From assembly GCA_027625915.1 (NCBI GenBank), contig JANTQA010000023.1:1054001-1118000 (forward strand): a stretch of DNA of 64,000 nt, written 5' to 3'. This document shows positions 38,277-49,064 of the stretch, one piece after another (the first letter of the stretch is position 1; every line of letters begins with the position of its first letter). The translations under genes and the position numbers were made by a program. The notes beneath the pieces were generated by a model. The model was not told the origin of the DNA. It ran no database searches and saw nothing but the letters and a program-made list of their open reading frames with translations. The stretch is from Anaeramoeba flamelloides. Its lineage: Eukaryota; Metamonada; Anaeramoebidae.

Positions 38277-41087
38277 AAGGGAGGAAATTAATTTTCTCTT
38301 ACAGCCGTTAGGTTTTCCAGAATTCAAAAGAATTGAATGAAATCTTTGATTTTACTCCATTCTTTCCGAATTCTGGAAAAGCTAGGCACTTGACGGCACT
38401 TCCCGTTAGGTTTTTTTTACTTTTAGAAATTTTTTGAAATTTTCAAAAATTTTAAAAAAACAGCCGTTAGCTTTTCCAGAATTTTTAAGAATTGAGTAAA
38501 ATCTTTTATTTTTCACTATTATTTCCGAATTCTGGAAAAGCTAGGCACTTGACGGCACTCGACGGCACTTACAATTAAGTTTTTTAAAATTTTTGAGAAT
38601 AATTGAAAATTTTATAAAATTTCTGTTTATTTCAAAAATTTTAAAAAAACTACCGTTAGCTTGTCCAGAATTTTTAAGAATAGAGTAAAAATAGGTTTTT
38701 TTTACAATTTGAATCCTGGAAAAGTTAGACACGTGATAGCACTCTACGGTACTTGACGGACAGTTTTCGTTAGGTTTTTTTAAATTTTTGAGAATAATTG
38801 AAAACTTTATAAAATTTCTGTTTATTTCAAAAATTTTAAAAAAACTACCGTTAGCTTTTCCAGAATTTTTAAGAATAGAGTTTTATCATAATTTTACTCT
38901 ATTCTTTCCGAATTCTGGAAAAGCTAGGTACTTGAAGGCACTCTACGGTACTCTACGACACTCCACGACACTTCTATAATTTCGAAATTTTTGTTTCGAA
39001 ATTTCAAGAAAAAGTCATAACTCTCTTTCTCATTAACTAATGACAAAATAAATAATGAATCTTTATTTTGAATAATACCTTTGTTATATTTCTCGATTAA
39101 AAATATGAAAAAAAAAATTTCAAAAATGATGCAATATTTTTGAGATCCACATCACTTAATATCTTTGATATTATTCTAAAATTGTTTATTTTTGTTTATC
39201 TGGATTAATTCTTTAATCCAAAATTTTCGATTTTTTCCAAAGGGTGGCCAGTCCAATAAATAAATATATTTTTTTAGATACTTTTCTACAACTTCAAGAC
39301 AAATTTTTGAATGGTATTTTTTTCAATTTTGAAGTCTTCAGATTGTTATTTCAGACTTTAACTTTGTCTCGAAATGGGTTTTTTTTTTTTCGGAAATTTG
39401 ATATTTTTTTACGAACAAACTCTAATTTGGTCAAAGGGGGCTAGTTTAATTTATTGAATAGAACTAAATTTATGAGTTTTATTCAATATTCTTGCCAAAA
39501 TAAATTTTCAAGTTTTAAACCAAAATCATTTTTTTGAATTTAACCAAAAAGTTTTTTGTTTTTTTTTCTTCAATTTTTTAATTCAATTTTTTAAAAAAAA
39601 AAGTCAATTCAACCCGAAAAGGAAAAAAAAAAAAAAAAAGATGTTTGAAAACTCCAAATCAACTTTTGTAAAAATTGAAGCTATGTAATTTTTTTAAAAA
39701 TTCAGACACTTGCTATTAAAAAATCTTATTGTCAATAATTTCAATTTCATTTCTTTTTGAAATTTTGCATCAACATTCCAATGAAATTTCGAATTAGATG
39801 GGATCCAAAATGTTTTTAACACTTTTAATTATTTTGGAAAATTTATAGTTTTTTCAGTTATTACTTTAATTAATATCAACTCTAGTCCGAAGTTTATTAT
39901 TTCTCTTATTTCTAAAAAATCATATGTTTGGCTGATTCTTAAAAAAAAATTAAAAAGTGAATTTTATCATTTTTGGCTGAGCACCCCTGAGCGAAATGGA
40001 GTTTATTAATAATTCGAGATTAAAAAAAATAAAAAGTGTTGAAATAAACTGTTAATAAAGAATGAAAATTTACCTTTTTATTAGTATTCTCATTAATTTC
40101 AAAGCTGGTTTCTGGCTTAAAACATTCGATTTGATGTAAATAACTTTGAATTTTTCTCTCAATATTTGATAATTTTGTTAAATCCCATAGTTTTGTGATC
40201 TCAACTAATTTATTTACTCTTTCAGTTAAAGTGCCTTGTTCAATTTGTGAGGTAGTTTTAGATGTTTTGATTCCTAATAATGACTCAAGCTTTTCGATAC
40301 GTTGTTTTATTTCTTCTCTTCTTTTTTTTGAATTTTCTTGGTTATTTGTTAATTCTTTGAATTCATAGGTTATATTTTGTTTTGTTTTGATTTCTTGTTG
40401 TTGTTCTAATTTTTTTTCGATCTCTTGTGATTTTTCAACTTTTATTGTTGTTCTTGTTTCTATTTCTGTTTCTGTTGTAGTTTTGACACTATTTATCCCT
40501 GAAATGACTTTTGTGGTATTTCTTTCTTGTTCGTTTTCGGCTTCTTTTGGATTTTCTTTACCAATCAAACCACTTCTTTTTGTCTCGTTTAGTTTTATTT
40601 TAAGATCTAAAAGAGAATTAGTCAAGTTTTTGGGTGAAAAATCTGTGACACTACCCTCATTCTTTTTATTTTAGATCGAATATTTTTAATTTGGTTTATT
40701 TTTTGTGATTTTTTTTTACAAATTAGAAATTGTATTAAAAAAATTGAAAAGAAATTACTATATAGAAGGTGTGGTGTTAATTGGAATGAAGCTTACTTGT
40801 GAATTCTCTAAATCTTTTAGAAACTGTAAAATTTCAGTGCGTAAACGCTTGTATCTTTGTTGTTTTGTTTCACATTGTTGAGAAAGCTCATTTAATTGTT
40901 CCAAACTATTAATTTTTTTTTGTTTTGAATTTTTTTCTTCTTCTTTTAGATCACTATTTCGAAACTCTGGAATAGATTTATGATCTACGGTTTGAAAAAT
41001 GTTTGAATCTTTTTTAGTTGGTGTGCTTTCAGTCATTTGAGATTGTCTTTTTTGAATTGGTTCAAGGATACGTGAAAAAGATCCAGT
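26831..41087 (-). CDS. DCTN2: Dynamitin (dynactin subunit 2, p50); N-terminal exon not found
   Basis: Dynamitin is the shoulder subunit of dynactin, the activator of cytoplasmic dynein, and is mostly coiled coil. Three exons join in phase 0: 41087-40797 (97 codons), 40661-40074 (196) and 27118-26831 (95 plus stop TAA). The donors are CAA/GTAAGC and AAG/GTAAAT; the acceptors are TTTAAG, AAAAAG and TTTAG. Exon A carries FSRILEP, then ETKQQRYKRLRTEI, matching the family's ETPQQKYQRL block. Exon B carries ITYEFKEL, RIEKLESLLG and the segment to NTNKK. Exon C starts LSEIQEKM and runs through KKLPETISEL to the C-terminal helix NIQENMKIIKSN. The B-C join aligns without gaps to human dynamitin as I recall it, which supports a roughly 12.96-kb intron (27119-40073). 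The usual short N-terminal segment (DLPG, VYET) must lie further upstream, possibly beyond uS17. Confidence 0.85.
27417..27658. mobile_element. Small inverted-repeat element R, copy 1 (in dynamitin intron)
   Basis: The ends are AAGCTAAATTTCAAAATTAG (followed by GGGC) and the inverted GCCCCTATTTTTGAAATTAAG. The whole 240-bp unit is the reverse complement of 56708-56945, sharing the aatctatattggttatt block. Non-coding. Confidence 0.6.
29215..30080 (+). repeat. Family E repeat, copy 1, with a 45-codon frame
   Basis: The block is inverted relative to 34682-35505 and 42790-44370. Landmarks are aatgaattaagaatgagtta, ttcagaggttatttgttcat and cttttgactggaaatttaat. In this copy an ATG at 29833 opens 45 codons of protein-like sequence (MTQSEISQNKNDFEIF, SDLLTGNLIGKNELF) to a TAA at 29968. 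The other copies do not keep this frame. The repeat may have captured a gene fragment. Confidence 0.5.
32110..33010 (-). repeat. Family E repeat, copy 2, split by a MITE
   Basis: 32110-32523 matches copy 1 in reverse, including the stretch around tcccaaaggtaatagagtaa that lies beyond the shared core. A family-C MITE (32524-32963) interrupts it, and sequence with aatttaataaatat resumes just after. Confidence 0.5.
32524..32963. mobile_element. MITE, family C, copy 2 (target TTA)
   Basis: Inverted ends are CTGTTGAGAGAAAAATGTTG and the right-hand TTTTTCTCCCAACAG, with TTA on both sides. It shares the ATTGGGAACATT/TGTTCCCAATTAAAAA subterminal pair with the copies at 8277 and 55553. Length 440 bp. 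Confidence 0.8.
33187..34400 (+). mobile_element. Family B element, copy 2 (1,214 bp, TCGCGAT-rich ends)
   Basis: Inverted ends GAGGTTTTGATGATAACAT and ATGTTATCATCAAAACCTC lie between TA dinucleotides. Palindromic TCGCGAT-type motifs cluster at both ends (33220-33340 and 34270-34370), a striking CpG enrichment here. The interior is collinear with 57342-58555 and has no gene. A short run of G occurs near 34170. Confidence 0.8.
34682..36350 (-). repeat. Family E repeat, copy 3, carrying element H2
   Basis: 34682-35510 is the reverse of copy 1, and 36080-36350 resumes sequence that is contiguous in the copy at 44400-44680 (ggatcaaacttttcaaaacaataattcattt). The gap is exactly element H2. Confidence 0.55.
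35527..36064 (-). mobile_element. Element H, copy 2, nested in family E
   Basis: It is the reverse complement of 10527-11065 along about 540 bp, with the same inner ACACACC inverted pair. It sits in a family-E repeat, inside the 8.9-kb element, inside element D4, inside the dynamitin intron. Confidence 0.6.
38242..38272. repeat. (AT)n microsatellite
   Basis: About 31 bases of AT lie just upstream of the hairpin array. Confidence 0.9.
38301..38975. repeat. Array of four related hairpin units with short GACGGCACT-type tails
   Basis: Four units start near 38301, 38461, 38650 and 38845. Each opens with CCGTTAGCTTTTCCAGAATT (variants), has an AT-rich loop, and closes with the inverted AATTCTGGAAAAGCTAG. 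A short G+C-rich tail of near-tandem 10-11-mers follows (GGCACTTGACGGCACT; in the last unit CTCTACGGTACTCTACGACA and on). Spacers share the block tttttgagaataattgaaaa. The array is non-coding and lies in the dynamitin intron. Confidence 0.75.
38976..40073. other. Remaining 3' intron sequence of dynamitin
   Basis: The sequence is AT-rich with poly-T and poly-A runs. I see no element ends and no coding frame apart from the donor side of exon B. Confidence 0.5.
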
Positions 41088-41685
41088 CTTAAATAAAGAA
41101 GAAATGTTGAATTGATAAAAAAAAATTGAAAAATGATAAGTGTGTAATGATGTAAATCTCAAGAATAACCTTCTTCTGATTTACGGTTAATTGTAAATAA
41201 ATTGAACTAAATTTACATTCAACTTTCCCGAAAAAAATACACATCTCTCAATAATTAAAACAGATCATCAAAATTCCCAATTCTAAAAGAAGGTTAATGA
41301 TAATTTTAAGCTTCTTTAGGTCTTCAAAATTTTAAATATTACAGGATTCAACCAAATCTTTTTTTGCAAAGCTGATTGAAAATTTTGATACAATTTATTT
41401 TGTAACAACTAGTATGTAATAAATCTTTCAGACTTTGTTTTTTTTTTCATTCGTTTTTATGAATTCTGTTAAAAGTACAATTGTTCGAGATTGTTCCTTT
41501 TTGGAATAAATAGAATAGACACATTTCTTATTGTGGATTTTTTGTTTGATATTGGTGTGTTATCTAACACTTTTTAGACTGAAAATTATTCCTTATTTCC
41601 ACTTCAACAATTCAAATTTCAATTTATTTTTTTTGCTTTTTTTATAAATTATTTATCTTCTTTCAAATTCAGACAAATTTTTGAA
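41088..41685. promoter_or_regulatory. Upstream region of uS17, between it and dynamitin exon A
   Basis: These 600 bp must hold the uS17 promoter. A TTCAAATTCAG at 41663-41673, just before ATG 41686, could be a 3' splice site of a 5'-UTR intron. Part of the stretch (41280-41400, tctttttttgcaaagctgattg) has a related copy near 56230-56350. No core promoter motif can be called with confidence. Confidence 0.3.
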
Positions 41686-42588
41686 ATGACTGAACAAAAC
41701 CAAAGAGCATTCCAAAAACAAAAAGGCGTATTTGTTTCGGATAAAAGAAGAGTACTTGGAAGATGGGTCAAAGGTAAATCAAGACTTGTTAAAAAAATTG
41801 GATTAGGTTTTAAAACACCAAAAGAAGCAATAGAAGGAACCTACATTGACAAAAAATGTTAAGGTATTTCTGCTTGTTCTTCAGAAACAAACACAACACT
41901 TCAAATTAAAATGATAAATAAAAAACACTCAAACCAAAAAAAAAAAAACTTCAAAACAATCCTAACTTTTTGATTTCGCAAATTCTTTTCAATTTTTACT
42001 TCTTCCAAATCGATCTTATTTTTGATCCTTTTTTTTTTTTTGAACAACAAAAACAAACGGATCTGCAAAAAAATCAAAAATCCAAAACAAAAAACAAACA
42101 CTTGAAATTTTGATCTGCAAATAAAACAGTACATTTACTGGAAACGTCAGTATCAGAGGAAGAATCCTAAGAGGTGTTGTTATTAGCACAAAAATGGAAA
42201 GAACAATTATCATAAGACGTGATTATCTTCACTATTTAAAAAAATATAATAGATTTGAAAAGCGTCATCGAAATCTTCCAGCTCATTGCTCTCCATGTTT
42301 CAAACATGTTAAACCAGGTGATATTGTTACAATCGGTCAAACAAGGTAAATTTTTCAATTTTTATTTTGTTGCCTTACGATTTTTTTCTTTTTATAAAAA
42401 CACAAAACAAGATTGAAAAAATTTCAATCTATTAATCCTGCTTTACTTTTTTTTTTTTCAATTCTTTTCTTTTCAAAAATTGATAACGTCAAATCTTAAA
42501 AATTTTTAGGCCCTTATCAAAAACTGTACACTTTAATGTAATTAAATGGGAACCACAACAAGGTGTTGATGCTGTTAAGCAATTTTGA
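41686..42588 (+). CDS. RPS11: 40S ribosomal protein uS17 (S11)
   Basis: uS17 is an early-binding small-subunit protein that contacts 18S rRNA. The exons are 41686-41858, 42130-42345 and 42510-42588 (TGA), giving 155 residues against 158 in human. Key blocks are [55 protein letters not shown] and PGDIVTIGQ, then [10 protein letters not shown]. The second intron is canonical (AG/GTAAAT to TTTTTAG/G). The first is not: the conserved reading KKC-TFTG needs a junction TG/T, which makes the intron TT-AG, or GT-CA if the shared G is placed on the other side. A canonical GGTATT donor lies four bases further but follows an in-frame TAA and gives the wrong phase. The 5' flank is shared with dynamitin exon A at a distance of 0.6 kb. 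Confidence 0.93.
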
Positions 42589-42789
42589 CAATTTTAAATT
42601 TATATTCCACTCTCATCATAAACAATAAACTTTGAAATGCTTTTTCGAATTACTTTGAAAAAATTTTGAGATTAAAAGAGATGAGGCTCACTCAACAACC
42701 AAACAAAGATATCACATAATCAAAAGTTACATTTTTTGGGATTAGTAACTCTTAGTTCTAATCCCCCCCCCAAAAGGCAATGGAATACT

Positions 42790-44690
42790 TATTTTCACAA
42801 TGATTCGATTAAATTGGATAATCAAACCTCACTTATCAACTTTAAAGAGATGAGTTATCATTTCGAAAAGAATTCATTTATTACGATGAAATTTTCAGTA
42901 AAAAGATCTGATCTTTTCTGTTGGATTTCTTGTTAAGGATTTTGTGTCAAAAAAAAAGAAAAGAAAAATACTTATTCTGTTAATGAGGTAATTTTGAAGT
43001 GAATCAATTCATAACTTATAAATAAAAGAGTGTCTAGACACTAGTGCCTAGAAACAGTCATTAAAAACATTTTAAACTTGATTTAGTTTTCTAATATAAA
43101 TTTGAAATAAAGAGGTTATATAAAGAAAAAAATGAAGAATAAAGAAGAATAAATAAAAAATATTGAATTTAAAAATTGAGAAGAGAAGAAAATGTTTAGA
43201 GTTATTGTAATTGAGATTAATTAATGTGAATATATGATCCCAAGTCATTTGTGTCTGAGATCTTTTTAACCCAGAGCATTATGGGTAATGCTTGGTAACA
43301 AATATTCTAAAGTAATATCAGAAATTTCAATTGTGATTATTTTCCTCTGCAATTCATTTGTTTTTTCTTTATAGATAATGCTATAATCAAAATCTTTTTT
43401 TTTTTTTTTTTAGAGTTCCTTTGACATTCATTTCTAGTTTTTGAGTATCTTTTACACTTTAATACAAAGTAATCGATATTATTAATTATTTTTTGAGAAA
43501 ATGTAGTAAATTTTGAAATTTTAAATGTTTCCCATTTGTGCTATATCTATTTTTACAATTTGAAAAAGAGTTCAGTTTGAATAGAGCCACTGTTGATTTC
43601 CGGTTTTGATATTTTTTTTTTTATCCATAAATTTTCAATTACAATATGTAATCTTTTTTCTTTTGAATTTTTGGATTCTATTTGACAGAGAAAAATGAAA
43701 AATTTGCTTAGTATTTTTATTTTTAGGAAATCTTATTTTTAGTAATTTCTGATAGTTTTATTTTGAACAAATAACCTTGAAAATTTAATCTTATCAAAAA
43801 AATACAAGAAAAATTAATCACACATTGAACACTTGGAGATTCAGAAAAAAATAATAAATTTATTTTATTACAATAATATTTAATAAAATTGCTTGAAATT
43901 TATAAAGATTTAGGTAATAGTCTTTTTTTCAAATATCAAGAGTATAAAGAAGGTATTATTATTTTAAAAAATCAGTTATTTATTTGATAATATTATTAAT
44001 TTTTTTATTATTAGAATCATGAATTTCATTTGGTCTCAATAATTCGAAAATATTTAAAAGGTGAGAAATAATAATAAATATTAGTATTTTTAATTTTGGG
44101 TTATTATGAATCAATTGTGATGAACTAATAATGGTCTATTAATTATTATTTAATAAATAACAAATAAAAAGTCTTTCTTTAGGTAATAAGTTAAATTTTA
44201 GATGTTTTAAAAATAGTATTTTGTGGAGTTTTTTAATTTAATGGTTTTATGATTTTTCTGATTTTTTTTGTTAAACAAATTGAAAAAAATGATTTAAAAT
44301 CTGAGTTAAATATTGAAATTATTTTTATTTTAAAATTTGTAATAATTATAGTAATTATTTTAAAATTAAGTTTAAGGTTTATAGAATGATATTTCAAAAC
44401 TTCTTAGTTTTATTTTTTTTTAAAAAAATGTAGACATTCTTTACAGGTAAAAAGATTTCTTTCTTCATTAAGACAATTATTTTTTTTTTTTTTTGAATAA
44501 CTCAGAATATCTTGAATTTTAAACTTTATCAAATGTGGAAAAAATTGATCAAACTTTTAAAAACAATAATTCATTTAGGAAAATAGCTTAAAAAGATTTA
44601 AACTTTTTTGGAGTAATCAGATTTTTACTTTGGTTATTCAATTTCAAGAGGTGGTATTTTATTTTTTTTTGATATGTTGTTGAATTTACC
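42790..44690 (-). repeat. Family E repeat, copy 4, with about 740 bp inserted
   Basis: 42790-42945 and 43690-44690 align with copies 1 and 3 (aaaagatctgatcttttctg; ttgaacacttggagattcag; gatcaaacttttaaaaacaataattcattt). The segment between them is absent from the other copies and shows no clear ends. Confidence 0.5.
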
Positions 44691-45238
44691 AAAAAAAAAT
44701 TATTGTTAACAGTCGCATGAGAAAAAAATATTTATTTTAATTTATATTTTAGTTTTTAATAAATAGATATATGTATGCCAAAGAAAAGTAATTATCATAA
44801 TTACCTTTGAAATAACATTTGGAATTTGAATTTTTATAAAAAGGTTCTAAGATATAAAAATAAACAAATATTATCTTAGAAATAAACTTTTATAATAGCA
44901 AAATATATATGTACAAACTAATAAAAATTAATTTTGTATTATTTTTTCAATATTTAAACTATTTCTTTTTTTTTATTTTTTTGGGAAATTGATTATTTTT
45001 CCATCAAAATGTATCCAAAAAACTAATTTATTTAATTTTTTTTTTGAAAAGTTTGTCTATAAATCAAAAACTTCAATTTCTAACGATTCAGACACATCAT
45101 TATTCACTTTTTAATTTTGGTTTTTTTGATGTACTTTGAGTAAAAATATGATCAAGATTGCTTTAATAATTAATCTATTTGTTATATAAGATACTGTAAC
45201 GATATATAAAAAAATTATTTTATTGATATATTAAGATG

Positions 45239-45240
<2 letters not shown>

Positions 45241-45294
<54 letters not shown>

Positions 45295-45300
45295 ATGTAT
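45241..45300. repeat. (AT)15(GT)12 compound microsatellite
   Basis: Thirty bases of AT are followed directly by about 24 of GT. It lies 30 bp before a palindromic MITE. Confidence 0.9.
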
Positions 45301-45329
45301 TTGATTATAAATTATTAAATAAATATTTA

Positions 45330-45525
45330 CAGCCAGTTCCACTTTTAATGCAAAATATTTCAACAAAATTTAAGACATAAAAAAATCTCAAATTAAGGCT
45401 CAATATTCAGATTCTTGTAAAATAAATTGTAAAAAAAAATATTACAAATTTTGTGCCTTAATTTGAGATTTTTATTGTGCCTTAAATTTCGTTGAAAGTT
45501 TGTGCCTTAAAAGTGGAACTGACTG
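45330..45525. mobile_element. 196-bp palindromic MITE, family A, copy 3
   Basis: The ends are CAGCCAGTTCCACTTTTAAT and AAAAGTGGAACTGACTG, between TA dinucleotides. The left arm is more diverged than the right, so the hairpin is imperfect. Confidence 0.8.
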
Positions 45526-46496
45526 TATATATTAATTAATTAATTTAAAAAAATGATATTTTTTATCTATTTTGAATTTTTAAAAGTTTTATCAATAAAT
45601 ATTTTTTTTTAATTTAAATTATTTGGCCAACAAAACAAGTCAGATTAGTTTTTAATTTTTTTATTAATTTTAACTATTTTTTTTTTTTGAATTATTAAAA
45701 TCTAGATATATAAAATAAATACTATTACTGGATAAGAAAACATAAATCAAAAAATTATTTTCTAATATCTGGATTAATTTAAATTGAAAAATTCAATTTT
45801 CAGAAAGATTTTTTCAACTGTTTATAAAAATAAAATTTACAAACAAAAAAATCTTAGTTTTCAAATTTATTTTATTAACTTTGAATAATATTTAATATTT
45901 ATTTTAGATTTTTTTTAAAAAAATTGTGTTTATTTCTTTATCTATTAAAAAAGTTTTTATTGTTTTAATTCCACTATATTTCATAAAATTATTTTACATT
46001 TTTTTTTTTTTTTTTGTTTTTTCAATTATTTTAGATTGTTAAAATTGAAGTTTTAGAAAATCACTTATATTATAATTTTGACATTAACAACAAATCAATT
46101 TCATTTTTCTCTTTACTCAATATTCATAAAAATTCATTCTGAAAAAAATTGCAAAGTTCTTAGAATTGTATTTTTGTATTGAATCTTTGTATTTGTTTGT
46201 TTGTTCAGAAAATTATTTTCAACCGTAATAACTCGACAGGTAATCCAATATTTATTTAAATTTTATCTAAAAAAAAGATGATAATTTCTACTTATAATAT
46301 TTTTTTATTGATTCATAATAAAATTAACATCACTATTAGGTAGTTATCATTAATAAACCAATAGTTTGTGTTTTTAATAAATAGTATTGTAATGAATTTT
46401 CTAATTTTTAAAATTAAAATAAAAATAAAAATCTTTAAAAAAAAATTGCCAAAATAAATGATTAAATAGTATTATTCCACTAATCAAAATAAATAA

Positions 46497-47095
46497 ACTA
46501 TTTTTCAAAAATTTTGGTTCACTTTATAATGTTAATATAAGGTGTGTTGGGGGTTTGTCCCATTATTCTTCACAAAAGAATATTTCAAATTTTAGATCAT
46601 AATCATTTTTTCTCGAATTTGATTATATTTTTGTTTTACCTTTTAAATTTTCTGATTTAATTTTCTTTTTCTTTTTGCTTTTTCAAATTTTTTATTTTCT
46701 TTTTTTTTTTACTTTTTTTTTTTTGAAAAAGATCACGTAGAAAAAAAAAAAGATCTTCGAAAAGAAAAATAATCACTAACACAATTGATACTAATCAATA
46801 TCTTTTACAATAAATTTAATTATTCATAAAAAATCTATGTGTTAAACTTTTTAGAAGTAAAAGCTCAGTAATAAAAAATCGGTAATACTCATTTCAAAAA
46901 TTGTAAATCAATTTTTTAAAAGTTTTTGGTTTTATTTTACAAAATTTTTAAAATATCAGGTTTTTAATACTTTTAGAATGATTTAAAAGTGAATTATTAA
47001 ATCAGATTTTTTTATTTATTGTTCTTGAATACTAAAGGAAAAAATTTTTTTATCAATTTATTATTTCAGGTTAGTCACAATTTTTGAAATGGTGT
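46497..47095. mobile_element. Element D, copy 2
   Basis: The left end CTATTTTTCAAAAATTTTGG and the right end GTTAGTCACAATTTTTGAAA are inverted and collinear with D1. The interior shares the aagatcacgtagaaaaaaaa block with D1. Non-coding. Confidence 0.6.
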
Positions 47096-47582
47096 TTATA
47101 TATATATTTACAATGGTAGACAACAATAAAAAATCATGAGAGTTTTACTTTATTATTTCAATTATTTAATAAGAGAAAAAAAACAAAATCTTTTTTAAAG
47201 TTAGTAGAATAACCAATTACGATAATTTTTAAATTTGTGAAAACTAGTTAAATAAGTTGAGAGGTTTCATCTAATTTATTATTATTTCTATGATTATTCT
47301 TTTACATATCTTCTACTTTTAACATTCTCATTTTTCGAAAGCAAATGGTTCCATGAATCTGAAGAAAATCCACAATAAGTAGCAAGACCATTAAGAATTA
47401 ACAAAAAAAAAAAAAAAAAATGATATTTGTTCTATTTATTGAATTTTTAAAAAGTTACTCTTTATCAAAAGATAATTATGATCAAATTTGTATGAATTTT
47501 TTTTAACAAATGTTTGTATTGAAAGAGTTCGTATTTGTTTTTTTGTTATATCTAAAATTTTTAGGTTATGAATGAAGGGGTT

Positions 47583-49064
47583 TTAGTTTTTTCCAGAAAT
47601 AACTGGAAGGTCTTGTGCGTGTTTCCCGATATCTTTAGAATCTTCTTTTGGTGGGAACACGGTGATAACATCTGGTTGTTCGACTGAGACACCGATTTTA
47701 CCTTCTGGATCGTATGGTTGCATGATTCTGACCTTGACACCAAACATACCTTGTTTCATCATGATGTGTCTAACGGCAATGTCAACCATATCTTCTGCTG
47801 GCTTACCTGCCTTCAACATGTATCCGTCTCTGAATTTGACACCTCTTGCTCTTTGTCCTCTGAGCTTTCCTGCAACGGTGATTTCAATACCTCTGGCTCC
47901 TCCTTCCATTGCAAATCTCATGGCACCATAACAAGCTCTGTAAGGAATTAGATTGAGTTTATTGTTTGACATTAATTGAGTTATTGGGTGGTTTTGGGGT
48001 TTTAAATTTTGTTTTGGTTTGTTTTGGTGAGATTGAAATGTGTTTTAGTCCAAAAATATTGTAATCAAATTTTAAAAAAAAAAATTCAAAATTAGAAAAA
48101 ATTTGTTATTTTCAGTTTAATCAAAACAAAAATCAAAAAGAAGTAAAATAAAAAAAATTTAAATAAAGTAAAACCTAAATGAGGAAATTCTAAAAGAAAA
48201 CAAACCTTCGAACTGGAAGTCCAGCAAGTAATTTAAATTTGATGGATTCGGCTTGAGAAGCAGCAGATAAGGATCTTCTTTCGACACGATCGGCATATAA
48301 TTCGATTCCGCCTTCTTTAAATCCAAATCTTTTTTCAACAAGAGAGGTCAATTCTCTAATTCTTCTTCCTTTTTCTCCTGTTAAAAGCCGAATTGTTTCG
48401 AAATTTTAGAATTTTTTTTTTAATTTTTATTGGTTTTTTTTAATTTTTTTTGTTTTTGAAATTGAAAGAGGTTTTCAGATTAACTTATTAGATTGGTTTG
48501 TTCATTTTTTTTGATCCCAAATCAAGAAACTCAAATAACAAAAAAAAAACAAAAAAAATTAAACAAAATAAAAAAAGCAAAAAACATTTGAAAAAAAAAA
48601 ATTTGTAAAGTGTAAAGCCAATTTTAAAAAGAGAAAACAAAAAGTTTCTCGAAAACACCCAAGAAGAAATTGAATAATTTTAAAATTTGGAGTAAAAAAC
48701 CTTTTGTCTCGACTTTTTTAAAATGGGTGCCAATTTCTTTTTTGTTTTTGTTTTTCCTTTTATTCTTGTTTTTCTTTTTCTTTTTGTTTTTGTTTTTCTT
48801 TTTGTTTTTGTTTTTCTTATTCGAGTTTTTTTAAAATTAGAAAGAAAAGCTTGGCCTCTGATTAAGATCAAAAAGAAAGAATTACTTACCTAAAACTTTT
48901 TGAGGAGCAGTAGTTTTAAGAACAACATCGGTTCTTGATGCAGTTACTCTTACATCTAAACCAACATAACCGTCTTCACCAATTTCTCTTTCAAAAAATT
49001 CCCCAAGTTCTGATTTGAAAACGCCATCACCAACAAATTTCTTTTTCTTTGAGATTTGTGTCAT
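47583..49064 (-). CDS. RPS3: 40S ribosomal protein uS3 (S3)
   Basis: uS3 lies at the mRNA entry channel of the small subunit. The exons are 49064-48890, 48377-48206 and 47937-47583 (TAA), giving 233 residues against 243 in human. The introns are canonical: G/GTAAGT to TTAACAG (512 bp) and AG/GTTTGT to TTACAG (268 bp). The N-terminal KH domain carries the GEKG loop (59-62) at the first junction, then [16 protein letters not shown]. Downstream are [41 protein letters not shown] and [10 protein letters not shown]. The C-terminal tail is shorter than in animals. Exon composition is richer in G+C than anything nearby. The first intron carries a long T/A-rich run (48725-48830). Confidence 0.96.

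Larger units (their letters stand above)
42589..47582. other. Intergenic region of repeats between uS17 and uS3
   Basis: It holds family-E copy 4 (42790-44690), an AT/GT microsatellite (45241-45300), family-A palindrome copy 3 (45330-45525) and element D2 (46497-47095). No coding frame was seen. Confidence 0.5.

Noticed and set aside
41170-41244. 25-codon ATG frame as the first exon of dynamitin
   Set aside because: An ATG frame ending at a possible donor reads FGKVECKFSSIYLQL, nothing like the dynamitin N-terminus.
47662-47951. Plus-strand frames over uS3
   Set aside because: They are the antisense of the conserved third exon of uS3.
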